Assembly (NCBI GenBank): GCA_900100095.1
Contig: FMTN01000008.1
Location: forward strand, 1 to 64,000
Reading direction: 5' to 3'
DNA: 64,000 nucleotides
From: Lachnospiraceae bacterium C10
GTDB lineage: Bacteria > Bacillota > Clostridia > Lachnospirales > Lachnospiraceae
The position numbers and the translations under genes are program-made. Within the stretch, counting starts at the first letter, position 1. The number at the start of each line of letters is the position of its first letter. The notes under the pieces were generated by a model. That model had not been told where the DNA came from. It searched no databases and saw nothing but the letters and a program-made list of their open reading frames with translations. Positions 56,753-64,000 of this stretch are shown in pieces.

Positions 56753-57931
56753 CTAATGCAATGCCAGTGCAAGCATCTTTTTCACTCTTTTGTGCAGGGT
56801 ATGCTCCTTTTTCACCAGCTCGTAACCGGCCCTAGCAATCGTCTCCCGCTTACTGTCGTTGACAGGTCTGGTATAGTAGGATGCCTTTTCCAGTAATTCC
56901 TCCTGAGAGGTGAACCATACCAGATGCTTTTCATTTTCAAAATAATAGGACAGCTCTGCCTGTGCATTGGTCAACAGAAAACCGCCGCACCCCATTACAT
57001 CCCACACCCGAAGCGGAATGCCGCTTTTGATATTCGGTATCGTAAAATTCAGATTCACCTTACTGTTTGAAAATACATAGGGCATCTGCGTGCCATACTC
57101 CACGCTCCCCTTATATTCCACAGGATACAGATCCATCGCATTACTTCCGGAATAGATGCTGACCCTGTTTTGCTTTGCAAGGGCCAGAAGATCTCGAATC
57201 CTCTGTATCTGCGCCGTCTTATAGCCAAGCGCCGTTACCGAAAAGACAAGGTCCACATCCGAAAATGACCGGTCAGACTTCTCAAGATAAAGTTTCTCCT
57301 GCAATTGTTCCAGCTCATCCTGCGACATTGCCGCATCCACAACGTGACTCACTCCGTACTGCCGGCTCTGTATTTCCATAACGGCTTCAAAATATCCCTG
57401 CAGAAATTCAGGTAATTTCCCGGACAGCCTGTCATAGGAATTCTTCTCGTACAGACTGCCGACAAAACTGACTTCATTCCGGTAGTAATCCAGCGACATC
57501 AAAGGTGGCGTTTTCAGCAGTCCATCCAGTCGCTCTACCGGCGCACCTAAGGGGAGATAGAATATATTCTCCACCCCCATCCTGCGAAACTCGATTTCAT
57601 TGGTCTTATCAAAGGTAAAAATCCGGTTCACAGAATGAAAGACTGAGTCATGATACATGGCGATCAACGGACTGTCACAGGTCCAGCACACATACCGTAT
57701 CCCGATTTCACTGCACACATCGGAAATCACCGGAAAATAATTGATGCTGAAAACGAATTCATAGGAACATCCCTTTAACCTTTGCCGCAGCAACTCCGCC
57801 ATTTTGTCATCGGCATCGTAGGAATCCATCGTGTGCCAAAGTTCATCCACCTCATATCCTTCCTGCAAAAAGGCGTCGATCACATCGGCATAATGATATA
57901 CCTTCCAGCGATATACTAAAATTTTATCCAT
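56753..57931 (-). CDS. CgeB/DUF3880-type glycosyltransferase (paralogue 1)
   Basis: 392 residues. N-terminal DUF3880-like half with FVFSINYFPVISDVC and CWTCDSPL, and a GT-B C-terminal half with SGIPLRVWDVMGCGGFLLTN, where the Glu-rich acceptor segment follows. Such proteins are known from spore crust (CgeB) and surface glycosylation. It is the closest glycosyltransferase on this strand to the flagellin gene, and divergent from paralogues 2 and 3. SD GAGGGTG precedes the ATG. Confidence 0.85.
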   Translation of the reverse strand: MDKILVYRWKVYHYADVIDAFLQEGYEVDELWHTMDSYDADDKMAELLRQRLKGCSYEFVFSINYFPVISDVCSEIGIRYVCWTCDSPLIAMYHDSVFHSVNRIFTFDKTNEIEFRRMGVENIFYLPLGAPVERLDGLLKTPPLMSLDYYRNEVSFVGSLYEKNSYDRLSGKLPEFLQGYFEAVMEIQSRQYGVSHVVDAAMSQDELEQLQEKLYLEKSDRSFSDVDLVFSVTALGYKTAQIQRIRDLLALAKQNRVSIYSGSNAMDLYPVEYKGSVEYGTQMPYVFSNSKVNLNFTIPNIKSGIPLRVWDVMGCGGFLLTNAQAELSYYFENEKHLVWFTSQEELLEKASYYTRPVNDSKRETIARAGYELVKKEHTLHKRVKKMLALALH

Positions 57932-57997
57932 GCACCCTCACTTATTCTTTTCACCGGGGTAGTTATCCACATTGCCCCGGGCTTATTCACTTTTTTC

Positions 57998-58033
57998 ATT
58001 TTACCATACAATTGATAGTGTTTCTGATAAAAT
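57998..58033. promoter_or_regulatory. Divergent promoter pair between CgeB-type genes
   Basis: Two extended -10 elements lie back to back: TGGTAAAAT on the minus strand (57998-58006) and TGATAAAAT on the plus strand (58025-58033). Neither has a strong -35. They drive paralogue 1 and paralogue 2 respectively. The minus-strand leader contains a CCGGGG/CCCCGG hairpin (57954-57980). Confidence 0.5.
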
Positions 58034-58053
58034 AGATGCATAAGGAGGTTCTT

Positions 58054-59232
58054 ATGAACATTTTGATGTACCGATATGGCAGCATTTGCGAGCCGGATAT
58101 TATAGACACCTTTCACACCTTCGGTTTCCAGGTGACGGAATACAGGCGGGAAATGGAACATAAAAACGACCGTCCTTCGGATTCGGTAAAGCAGCTGGCT
58201 GCTTTTATCGAAAAAAGCCCGGTGGACTGCATCTTTTCCATCAACTTCTTTCCCTTTGTGGCAGAGATCTGTCAGGTACTGCATCTGCGCTACCTTTGCT
58301 GGATTGTGGACTGCCCGGTTATGGAATTATATGCAAAATCCATTACAAGTCCCTACAACCGCATCTTCCTTTTTGACTGGGCATTATATAACGAGATCCA
58401 CCCGCTGAATCCGGACTGTGTCTTTCACCTACCTCTGGCTGCCAACACCGGGGCCAAAGACCGGCTTTTTGCCGATACAACCGAGGCGATGCACCGTAAA
58501 TTTTCCCATCCCGTTGCCTTCGTCGGCAGCCTTTACACAGAAAAATCCCCTTTTGACCGGGCGAAAAACATCCCTGCTCATACCAGAGGATATCTGGACG
58601 GCATTATGAAGGCACAGGAAAGCGTCTACGGCTACTACTTTATCGAAGAACTCTTAAGCGAGGAAGTGGTAGAGGACTTCAAGCATTCCATCGAGGGATT
58701 TTATCACTATCCATCCGAAAGCTTCCTCACCGACAAGCGAACCCTTGCCCAGCTCTATATCGGAAATAAAATCACCGCTATGGAACGCCTTTACACCTTC
58801 CGCGCCCTGTCCGATCACTTTCCTACCTATATCTACACCGGAAGCGACACCGGCAGTATGCCAAACATCCACAATATGGGATTCGCAAAGAGTTTAACAG
58901 AAATGCCTTTGATCTTCCATAACTCGAAGATCAATATCAATACGACCTCAAAGATCATTCGAACCGGTCTTCCGCTGCGTATCTTTGACATCTTAAGTTG
59001 CGGCGGATTCTGCCTGTCCAATTATCAGGAAGAAATTCCGGAGCTTTTTGTTCCGGGGGAGGATCTTGCCGTCTATACAAGCCTTGATGAGATGCTTGGA
59101 CTATGTGAATATTATCTTTCTCATGAAGCGGAACGGGCAGATATGGCCCGAAGTGGCTATGAAAAGTTAAAAGCGAACTATACCTATATCCACCAACTGG
59201 AACGGTTGATGACAACCGCTTATTCCTTCTGA
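58054..59232 (+). CDS. CgeB/DUF3880-type glycosyltransferase (paralogue 2)
   Basis: 392 residues from the ATG at 58054 (SD AAGGAGG five bases away; the in-frame upstream ATG at 58036 lacks one). It shares with paralogue 1 the CIFSINFFPFVAEIC and CWIVDCPV segments, SFVGSLY-like AFVGSLYTEKSPFDR, and the GT-B motif GLPLRIFDILSCGGFCLSN. 14 bases separate it from paralogue 3, so they form an operon. Confidence 0.85.
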   Translation: MNILMYRYGSICEPDIIDTFHTFGFQVTEYRREMEHKNDRPSDSVKQLAAFIEKSPVDCIFSINFFPFVAEICQVLHLRYLCWIVDCPVMELYAKSITSPYNRIFLFDWALYNEIHPLNPDCVFHLPLAANTGAKDRLFADTTEAMHRKFSHPVAFVGSLYTEKSPFDRAKNIPAHTRGYLDGIMKAQESVYGYYFIEELLSEEVVEDFKHSIEGFYHYPSESFLTDKRTLAQLYIGNKITAMERLYTFRALSDHFPTYIYTGSDTGSMPNIHNMGFAKSLTEMPLIFHNSKININTTSKIIRTGLPLRIFDILSCGGFCLSNYQEEIPELFVPGEDLAVYTSLDEMLGLCEYYLSHEAERADMARSGYEKLKANYTYIHQLERLMTTAYSF

Positions 59233-59246
59233 TACAGGAGAACACT

Positions 59247-60467
59247 ATGAACATTATTTTTATCGACTGGAAATGCTTTAACCACGATGACACCATTCAA
59301 ACGCTACAGGCTCTGGGGCATCAGGTCACCTTATATGCACATGAGGAATACAACTTTCCTGTTTCCAAATCCTTCGTGGAGGACTTTACCGACTTTCTAT
59401 TCGGAAAAAAGGTGGACCTTGTCTTCTCCTACAATTTTTTCCCTCCCGTTGCCGAAGCCTGCCACAGGAACCACCTGCCCTACATCTCGGTCGTATATGA
59501 CAGCCCTTATGTTTATCTCTATTCCTACGCCATGATGTATGAAACCAACCGGGTTTACCTCTTTGACTCCGCCTGGGTCAAGGAGTTGAATCAAGGCGGT
59601 TTATCTCAGGTAACCTACGCCGCCCTTCCGACTTCGATTCACCGATCTCTTCCCAGTGGCGATACAATCCCTGAGCGGCTTCGGGCTGACATCTCCTTTG
59701 TCGGAGCACTGTATAACGAAGCACACAACTTCTATGAGCGCATGGAAGAAAAGGCCTCGGATGAATTAAAAGGATACCTGGAGGGAATTTTATCCGCCCA
59801 GTCCCTGATCTACGGCGCGGATATTCTAAAGCCTTTGATGACCCCCGATCTCCTTGCAAAAATGCACCGTGCTCTTCCTTTAGAGCCCGATTCCACCAGC
59901 GCCGAACCAGCGGATTACCGGCACTTGAATGATGTCCTGCGCCGGAAGCTTACATCCATGGAACGTTTCCGCTATCTAAAGACTCTGGGAGAACATAATC
60001 GGGATAACGACCGCTCCATAAAGCTTTTCACCTTAGAGCCTGACGCCGAAATTCCTGGAATCTCCAATATGGGCATCGCGGAATACACAAACGAAATACC
60101 CCTGGTATTTGCAAACAGCCGGATTAATCTAAACATAACACTGCGAAGCATTACCACAGGCATTCCCCTTCGCTGCATGGACATCATGTCCTGCGGTGGC
60201 TTCCTTTTAAGCAATTATCAGCAGGACTTTTCCCTGGATTCCATTGCCCCCGCTCCGGGCTTTACCGAGGATCATCCTCTATCCACCAGCGCTTTCCTTC
60301 CCGGCGTGGACTATGACTACTTTGACTCTCCTGCCTCTCTCTTAGAGAAAACAGAATACTATCTGTCACACGAAAAAGAGCGACAGGAAATCGCCCAAAA
60401 CGGCAAACAAAAGGTAGAAACCTACTACTCTCTAACCGCCTTCCTTCAGCGGATTCTTCCTTCTTAA
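59247..60467 (+). CDS. CgeB/DUF3880-type glycosyltransferase (paralogue 3)
   Basis: 406 residues. It has LVFSYNFFPPVAEAC, VVYDSPY, ISFVGALYNEAHNFYERM and GIPLRCMDIMSCGGFLLSN, the same landmarks as the other two. An insertion in the last quarter (about residues 330-365) is rich in Pro and Ser. With paralogues 1 and 2 it flanks the flagellin gene, which suggests flagellin glycosylation. Confidence 0.85.
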   Translation: MNIIFIDWKCFNHDDTIQTLQALGHQVTLYAHEEYNFPVSKSFVEDFTDFLFGKKVDLVFSYNFFPPVAEACHRNHLPYISVVYDSPYVYLYSYAMMYETNRVYLFDSAWVKELNQGGLSQVTYAALPTSIHRSLPSGDTIPERLRADISFVGALYNEAHNFYERMEEKASDELKGYLEGILSAQSLIYGADILKPLMTPDLLAKMHRALPLEPDSTSAEPADYRHLNDVLRRKLTSMERFRYLKTLGEHNRDNDRSIKLFTLEPDAEIPGISNMGIAEYTNEIPLVFANSRINLNITLRSITTGIPLRCMDIMSCGGFLLSNYQQDFSLDSIAPAPGFTEDHPLSTSAFLPGVDYDYFDSPASLLEKTEYYLSHEKERQEIAQNGKQKVETYYSLTAFLQRILPS

Positions 60468-60482
60468 AAAAATACGCATAAC

Positions 60483-60524
60483 AGAAAAGGCCCTTCCGGT
60501 TGGTACGAACCGGAAGAGCCTTCT
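60483..60524 (-). terminator. Terminator of flagellin
   Basis: A stem AGGC-CTTCCGGTT/AACCGGAAG-GCCT with a six-base loop between two convergent genes. The T-run (TTTTCTG) lies on the minus-strand side, so it mainly serves fliC. Confidence 0.8.
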
Positions 60525-60559
60525 GATAGTGCTATTAAGATGTATCTTACAGGGGCAAA

Positions 60560-61372
60560 TTAGCCAAGTAAGGAAAGAACACCCTGGTTGCTCTGGTTAG
60601 CCTGAGCCAGCATAGACTGACCTGCCTGAGCAAGAATGTTGTTCTTGCTGTAGCTAACCATCTCTTTAGCCATGTCTGTATCACGGATACGAGACTCAGC
60701 TGCAGATGTATTCTCAGATGTTGTATCTAAGTTAGCGATGGTGTGCTCAAGACGGTTCTGAACTGCACCGAGATTAGCTCTCTGTGTAGAAACAGCGTCG
60801 ATAGCTTTCTGAACCGCGTCCATTGTCTTACCAGCCTCTGCGAAGCTAGAAACTTTAACACCATTTACCTTAAGAGAAGATGCATTCATGTTGCTGATGT
60901 TCAGTGTAATCTTCTGACCAGAGAGAGCACCAACCTGAAGGTTCTTGTTTTTGAATGTTCCATCTAACAGCTTCTGAGTGTTGAACTGTGTTGTAGACTG
61001 GATACGATCGATCTCTTCAACGAGCTGATTCACCTCAAGCTGAATCTGGCTACGGTCCTGAGAAGTATTTGTATCGTTAGCAGCCTGTGTAGCAAGCTCA
61101 TTCATACGCTGAAGAATGCTGTGTGTCTCATTCAGAGCACCTTCTGCTGTCTGAATAGCAGAGATACCATCCTGAGCGTTGGCTGAAGCCTTATCAAGAC
61201 CACGAACCTGTGAACGCATCTTCTCAGAAATTGCAAGACCAGCTGCATCATCACCAGCACGGTTAATTCTGTAACCAGAAGATAACTTCTCTGTAGACTT
61301 AGCCTGTGCACTAGTTGTGATTCCTAACTGACGGTTTGTGTTTGCTGCCTGTAAATTGTGCTGTACTACCAT
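60560..61372 (-). CDS. fliC: Flagellin
   Basis: A short flagellin of 270 residues. The conserved D0/D1 ends are complete (VVQHNLQAANTNRQLG, KLSSGYRINRAGDDAAGLAI, LQRMNELATQAAN and RDTDMAKEMVSY near the end). The central D2/D3 region is nearly missing, as in B. subtilis Hag. Ser and Thr in the middle could be glycosylated. It has a sigma-D-like promoter and a CsrA-type hairpin in a leader of about 135 bases. Confidence 0.97.
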   Translation of the reverse strand: MVVQHNLQAANTNRQLGITTSAQAKSTEKLSSGYRINRAGDDAAGLAISEKMRSQVRGLDKASANAQDGISAIQTAEGALNETHSILQRMNELATQAANDTNTSQDRSQIQLEVNQLVEEIDRIQSTTQFNTQKLLDGTFKNKNLQVGALSGQKITLNISNMNASSLKVNGVKVSSFAEAGKTMDAVQKAIDAVSTQRANLGAVQNRLEHTIANLDTTSENTSAAESRIRDTDMAKEMVSYSKNNILAQAGQSMLAQANQSNQGVLSLLG

Positions 61373-61395
61373 ATATTTTTCCTCCTTGAATTTAC

Positions 61396-61413
61396 TGTGA
61401 CATCCTTGTCACA
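61396..61413 (-). promoter_or_regulatory. CsrA-binding hairpin in the flagellin leader
   Basis: The minus strand reads TGTGACA-AGGA-TGTCACA, a perfect 7-bp stem with AGGA in the loop. The stretch ACAAGGATGT matches the CsrA SELEX consensus core ACARGGAUGU exactly. A second GGA lies in the SD (CAAGGAGGAAA) about 20 bases away. This two-site layout is the one used by CsrA on B. subtilis hag. Confidence 0.75.
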
Positions 61414-61513
61414 TTTGAAAACTTTGGCTTCTTAATTTGAATAATAAGCTATTAATCGTACCCTTAATCGCCTTTCTTCCTCTTTTAAGTTACCTTTTAT
61501 CTTTACACCTATT

Positions 61514-61539
61514 ATATCGACGGTTCCATCGAATACTTA
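61514..61539 (-). promoter_or_regulatory. Sigma-D (FliA)-type promoter of flagellin
   Basis: On the minus strand TAAG (61536-61539), 14 bases, GTCGATAT (61514-61521). The Bacillus sigma-D consensus is TAAA-N14-16-GCCGATAT; there is one mismatch in each half. Confidence 0.65.
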
Positions 61540-61565
61540 ATAGGGAAAAGAAAACTTTTTAAAAA

Positions 61566-62045
61566 TTATTTTGTCTTATCTAAGAACTGGGCATCTACAT
61601 GATCCGGCCCGTTCATAGACTTATAATACTGGCTGACTGCGCTCTGACTTCTTCGGATCTTCTGAGCCTGCTGCTTGATTCCTGCGAATTTATGCTGAGC
61701 AAGCTTGTAATTCTCCTGCTCCTGCGCACGAATATAGGCTGTATCATCCGTAATCTGTCGGATCATAGCCTTCATCTGCAGAATCTCTGTCTTGTATTTC
61801 GCTTTGTTCTGCTCAAAAATCTCTTTCACACGCTCGAATACCAGTTGGAATCCGTCATCTAACGCATTTAATTCGTCAATCCACTTCTCCTTGTGATCCA
61901 CCGTCTCCTGAAAATCCTCCGGAGACGCCTGTTCATCCATCAATATATCCCGTTGCCGAAGGTTCTCCTCCTTGATTTTATCCAGGAGGACAACCTTCTT
62001 CTCGAGACTTTCTCTTAAAATTTGGACATAACCAGCTTCTGCCAT
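61566..62045 (-). CDS. Putative flagellar chaperone (FliT/FlgN-like)
   Basis: 159 residues, almost wholly alpha-helical with coiled-coil character (heptads through about 10-120), ending QYYKSMNGPDHVDAQFLDKTK. It follows fliS by one base after the fliD-fliS order, where FliT normally lies. I infer a FliT or FlgN type export chaperone; the sequence match is too weak to decide. Confidence 0.55.
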   Translation of the reverse strand: MAEAGYVQILRESLEKKVVLLDKIKEENLRQRDILMDEQASPEDFQETVDHKEKWIDELNALDDGFQLVFERVKEIFEQNKAKYKTEILQMKAMIRQITDDTAYIRAQEQENYKLAQHKFAGIKQQAQKIRRSQSAVSQYYKSMNGPDHVDAQFLDKTK

Positions 62046-62046
62046 A

Positions 62047-62436
62047 TCAGCCTACTCTCTGCCCGTTATTGGTCTTCTTCATAACCTCTTTCCAGGTATC
62101 ACGCATAGTATGGAGATGTTCCTGAACTTCTTCAAGGATTGCCTTATCCTTTTTCACGTTGGCCCACATCAGGCGCTCACGGATATATTTATATACCTGA
62201 TCAAAGTCCTTTGCTACCTCATATTTATGGTTCAGTGTAATCTGAAATTCTTCAATAATGAGATCCGCCTTACGAATGTTATTGTGCGCCTTCTCAACGT
62301 CCTTCTGGTCAATCGCATCCATTGCGATGTTTACAAATTTAATTGCTCCATCGTATAACATCAAGGTCAGCTCCGCCGGAGATGCCATCATAATTTTGTT
62401 GTTTGCGTATGCTGCATATGGATTTCTCTTAACCAT
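62047..62436 (-). CDS. fliS: Flagellin export chaperone FliS
   Basis: 129 residues. FliS binds newly made flagellin and stops it polymerising in the cytoplasm. The typical start NPYAAYANNKIMMASPAELTLMLYDGAIKF is split by no gaps, and the helical remainder fits. It lies between fliD and the putative FliT/FlgN-like gene. Confidence 0.96.
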   Translation of the reverse strand: MVKRNPYAAYANNKIMMASPAELTLMLYDGAIKFVNIAMDAIDQKDVEKAHNNIRKADLIIEEFQITLNHKYEVAKDFDQVYKYIRERLMWANVKKDKAILEEVQEHLHTMRDTWKEVMKKTNNGQRVG

Positions 62437-62458
62437 ATGATCCTCCTATTTCTAACGA

Positions 62459-64000
62459 TTATCTACCCATCATACCGGTTAATCCACTGGTACTTCCCTG
62501 AAGCTTTGTAAGCGTAGACTCCATCTTCGCAAACTGCTTATAATACCTCTCTTCCATAGCGGCAAGCTTATCTTCCCACTTCTTAATCTGTGAGGTATAG
62601 CTGTTGTATTCGCTCTTCATCTCCTTGTCGTTGTAGACAGTGTAAGCACTTCTAAGAGATGTACTCTTCATCTTCTTATCGAGATTCTTGTAAAGACCAT
62701 CCACCAACTGCTTCATAAAGGATGTAACAGATTCCGGATCATCATTGATCGCAGCCATCAGCTTATCTACATTAGATGCTACATCTTTATCATCCGCATC
62801 ACCATCAATATGATATGCATACTGACGGTTTGCCTCGGAATTCAAGATACCCTTGGTCTTGATTCCGAAGGATGCCAGGCTGTATTTCTTACCATTGACT
62901 TCGTAAACCGAAGACATGGAATTTGCCATGGTCTGCATGATACTGTTCAGTGTTGTATCACGACGCAGAAGGGAATCTTTGATCTTCTTTTCCCATTTCT
63001 CCACCTGCTTATCGGACATGGCACTCTTTTCATCATCTGTAAGAGGCTCATAGCCCTTTGCTGATTCTGCATTATAGACGTCGGTTAATTCATTGATTAC
63101 ATCATTATAGGTGGAAAGGAAGTCCTTGATCTTATCGTAGAGTCCCTGTGTATCCGTCTGTGTATTAATGGTAATTCCATCGCCCTCTGTCTTGGCAAGC
63201 GCTGTAATATTCAGTCCGTTAATCGAGAAATTACCGCTCTCACTGGTGTAGGTAACACCATTAAGATCAATCTTTGCATCCTCACCAGCCGTATGAACAA
63301 TGCCTTCACTCTGCCGCTGATTTGCAGATAAGGATGCTGCATTCATAACCTTTGATACGATGGCATCGACAGCCGTTTCGTATTCCGGTGTTCCTTCTGC
63401 CAGGGAAGCTGCGGAAGCGAGCACACCATTTCCGTCTATAATCTTCTGTGCATTGGTAACCTTTTCCCGGTTCACCTGAAGCTTCTCGGCAAAGGTCTGT
63501 GTTGCATCATTGATATTACCGTTGGCATGAGCCTCATCAATGGCAGCTTTCAGTTCTGCTCTGGTGTAGGTCTCATCGGTATCGACTGTAACAGCTTCCG
63601 TCGCATTCTCAAAATCACGAATGGTGCGCGCTTCACCGGCTACGGAACGAAGCTTCTCAAGGGCTTTATCCTTATCTGCCTCAGTCACTCCCGCATTCTG
63701 AAGATATAAATCCTCAGTATTTTTCTTAATATCTGCTACCGAAGTAATGGACGTATTGGCTTGAGCCGCTGTCACATAATTCGGTGTACTTCCTGCTGTC
63801 ACATTCGTTACATCAACCTTGTATGCACCTTCAGCAGATACACTGTTACCGGAGGAATCCTTTGTCATGGTCAGAACCAGCTTATCATTCTCATCTCTGC
63901 CCAGCGTAAATTCGGCCCCATCATCATCCTTAAATACGGTGGCATCTGTATTCGTCGTTGCGGTGTAGGTTACATTACCAACCTTATAAGTTGCAAGGTC
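62459..64000 (-). CDS. fliD: Flagellar filament capping protein FliD (5' end outside the window)
   Basis: The frame stays open to the right window edge, so the N-terminus is missing; 513 residues are visible. The C-terminal FliD domain is clear: NGVTYTSESGNFSINGLNITA, FLSTYNDVINELTDVY, LRRDTTLNSIMQTMAN, and a coiled-coil end (KKWEDKLAAMEERYYKQFAKM). A Thr/Ala/Asn-rich repeat-like region (about the first 180 residues) extends it beyond the usual length. An internal ATG at 63868 is not the start. The gene heads fliS and the putative chaperone. Confidence 0.93.
   Translation of the reverse strand, partial: DLATYKVGNVTYTATTNTDATVFKDDDGAEFTLGRDENDKLVLTMTKDSSGNSVSAEGAYKVDVTNVTAGSTPNYVTAAQANTSITSVADIKKNTEDLYLQNAGVTEADKDKALEKLRSVAGEARTIRDFENATEAVTVDTDETYTRAELKAAIDEAHANGNINDATQTFAEKLQVNREKVTNAQKIIDGNGVLASAASLAEGTPEYETAVDAIVSKVMNAASLSANQRQSEGIVHTAGEDAKIDLNGVTYTSESGNFSINGLNITALAKTEGDGITINTQTDTQGLYDKIKDFLSTYNDVINELTDVYNAESAKGYEPLTDDEKSAMSDKQVEKWEKKIKDSLLRRDTTLNSIMQTMANSMSSVYEVNGKKYSLASFGIKTKGILNSEANRQYAYHIDGDADDKDVASNVDKLMAAINDDPESVTSFMKQLVDGLYKNLDKKMKSTSLRSAYTVYNDKEMKSEYNSYTSQIKKWEDKLAAMEERYYKQFAKMESTLTKLQGSTSGLTGMMGR

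Noticed and set aside
57966-57974. A perfect DnaA box, TTATCCACA
   Set aside because: It is single. One chance copy is expected in a window of this size, and there is no cluster, AT-rich unwinding region or dnaA gene.

Overview
The window is chromosomal core sequence from a flagellated, anaerobic, low-to-moderate GC Firmicute, most likely a member of Lachnospiraceae (Clostridia). The evidence is the 16S 5' end, the clostridial ribosomal and RNA polymerase gene order, a flavodiiron protein, a PTS fructose operon with HPr and Enzyme I, a FeoA-FeoB fusion and many protein sequences of lachnospiral type. The genus cannot be fixed from the sequence alone. Almost every gene, including the rRNA and ribosomal protein genes, lies on the minus strand, so replication probably runs right to left here. 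No phage, insertion sequence, CRISPR array or conjugative element is visible, and no stretch over 300 bases is without a gene.

Layout. 1-717: the 5' end of a 16S rRNA gene with its promoter, and two tRNA-Ser genes upstream of it, all on the minus strand. 754-5671: a housekeeping operon, tsaE-tsaB-rimI-rnz-small membrane protein-tsaD-ispD, which unites the bacterial t6A tRNA modification genes with tRNA 3' processing and isoprenoid synthesis. 5776-8772: ribU and tex. 8898-10820: a SprA-like putative metalloprotease and, divergent from it, an alpha/beta hydrolase with a DUF2752 protein. 10886-17147: crotonase, a family 2 glycosyltransferase, mutY, corA, an iron-dependent alcohol dehydrogenase and a lipoprotein. 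17288-24829: glycerol kinase, ptsH-ptsI and the fruR-fruK-fruA operon. 24995-31753: truA, then the operon EAL phosphodiesterase-DUF4422-flavodiiron protein-GluTR-like protein. 31907-37946: O-acetylhomoserine sulfhydrylase family enzyme, feoAB fusion and a divergent EF-G paralogue. 38076-53859: the str operon (rpsL-rpsG-fusA-tuf) and the rpmG-secE-nusG-rplKAJL-rpoBC cluster, with an L10 leader RNA. 54054-64000: a flagellar locus with fliD (cut by the window end), fliS, a FliT/FlgN-like chaperone, flagellin, three CgeB/DUF3880-type glycosyltransferases, a glycosyltransferase-TPR protein and a second FliD-like protein.

How it fits together. Most of the window is growth machinery. The less ordinary parts are: the flagellin gene, which has a sigma-D type promoter and a textbook CsrA-binding hairpin in its leader, beside a candidate flagellin-glycosylation set; an HPr with Arg instead of the regulatory Ser46; a full-length glutamyl-tRNA reductase homologue whose catalytic Cys is replaced by Asp, coupled to a flavodiiron protein; an EF-G paralogue lacking the canonical GTPase His and NKxD motif; and a possible leader peptide with SD/start-codon pairing in front of corA. 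Promoter and hairpin calls were made by eye and are predictions.
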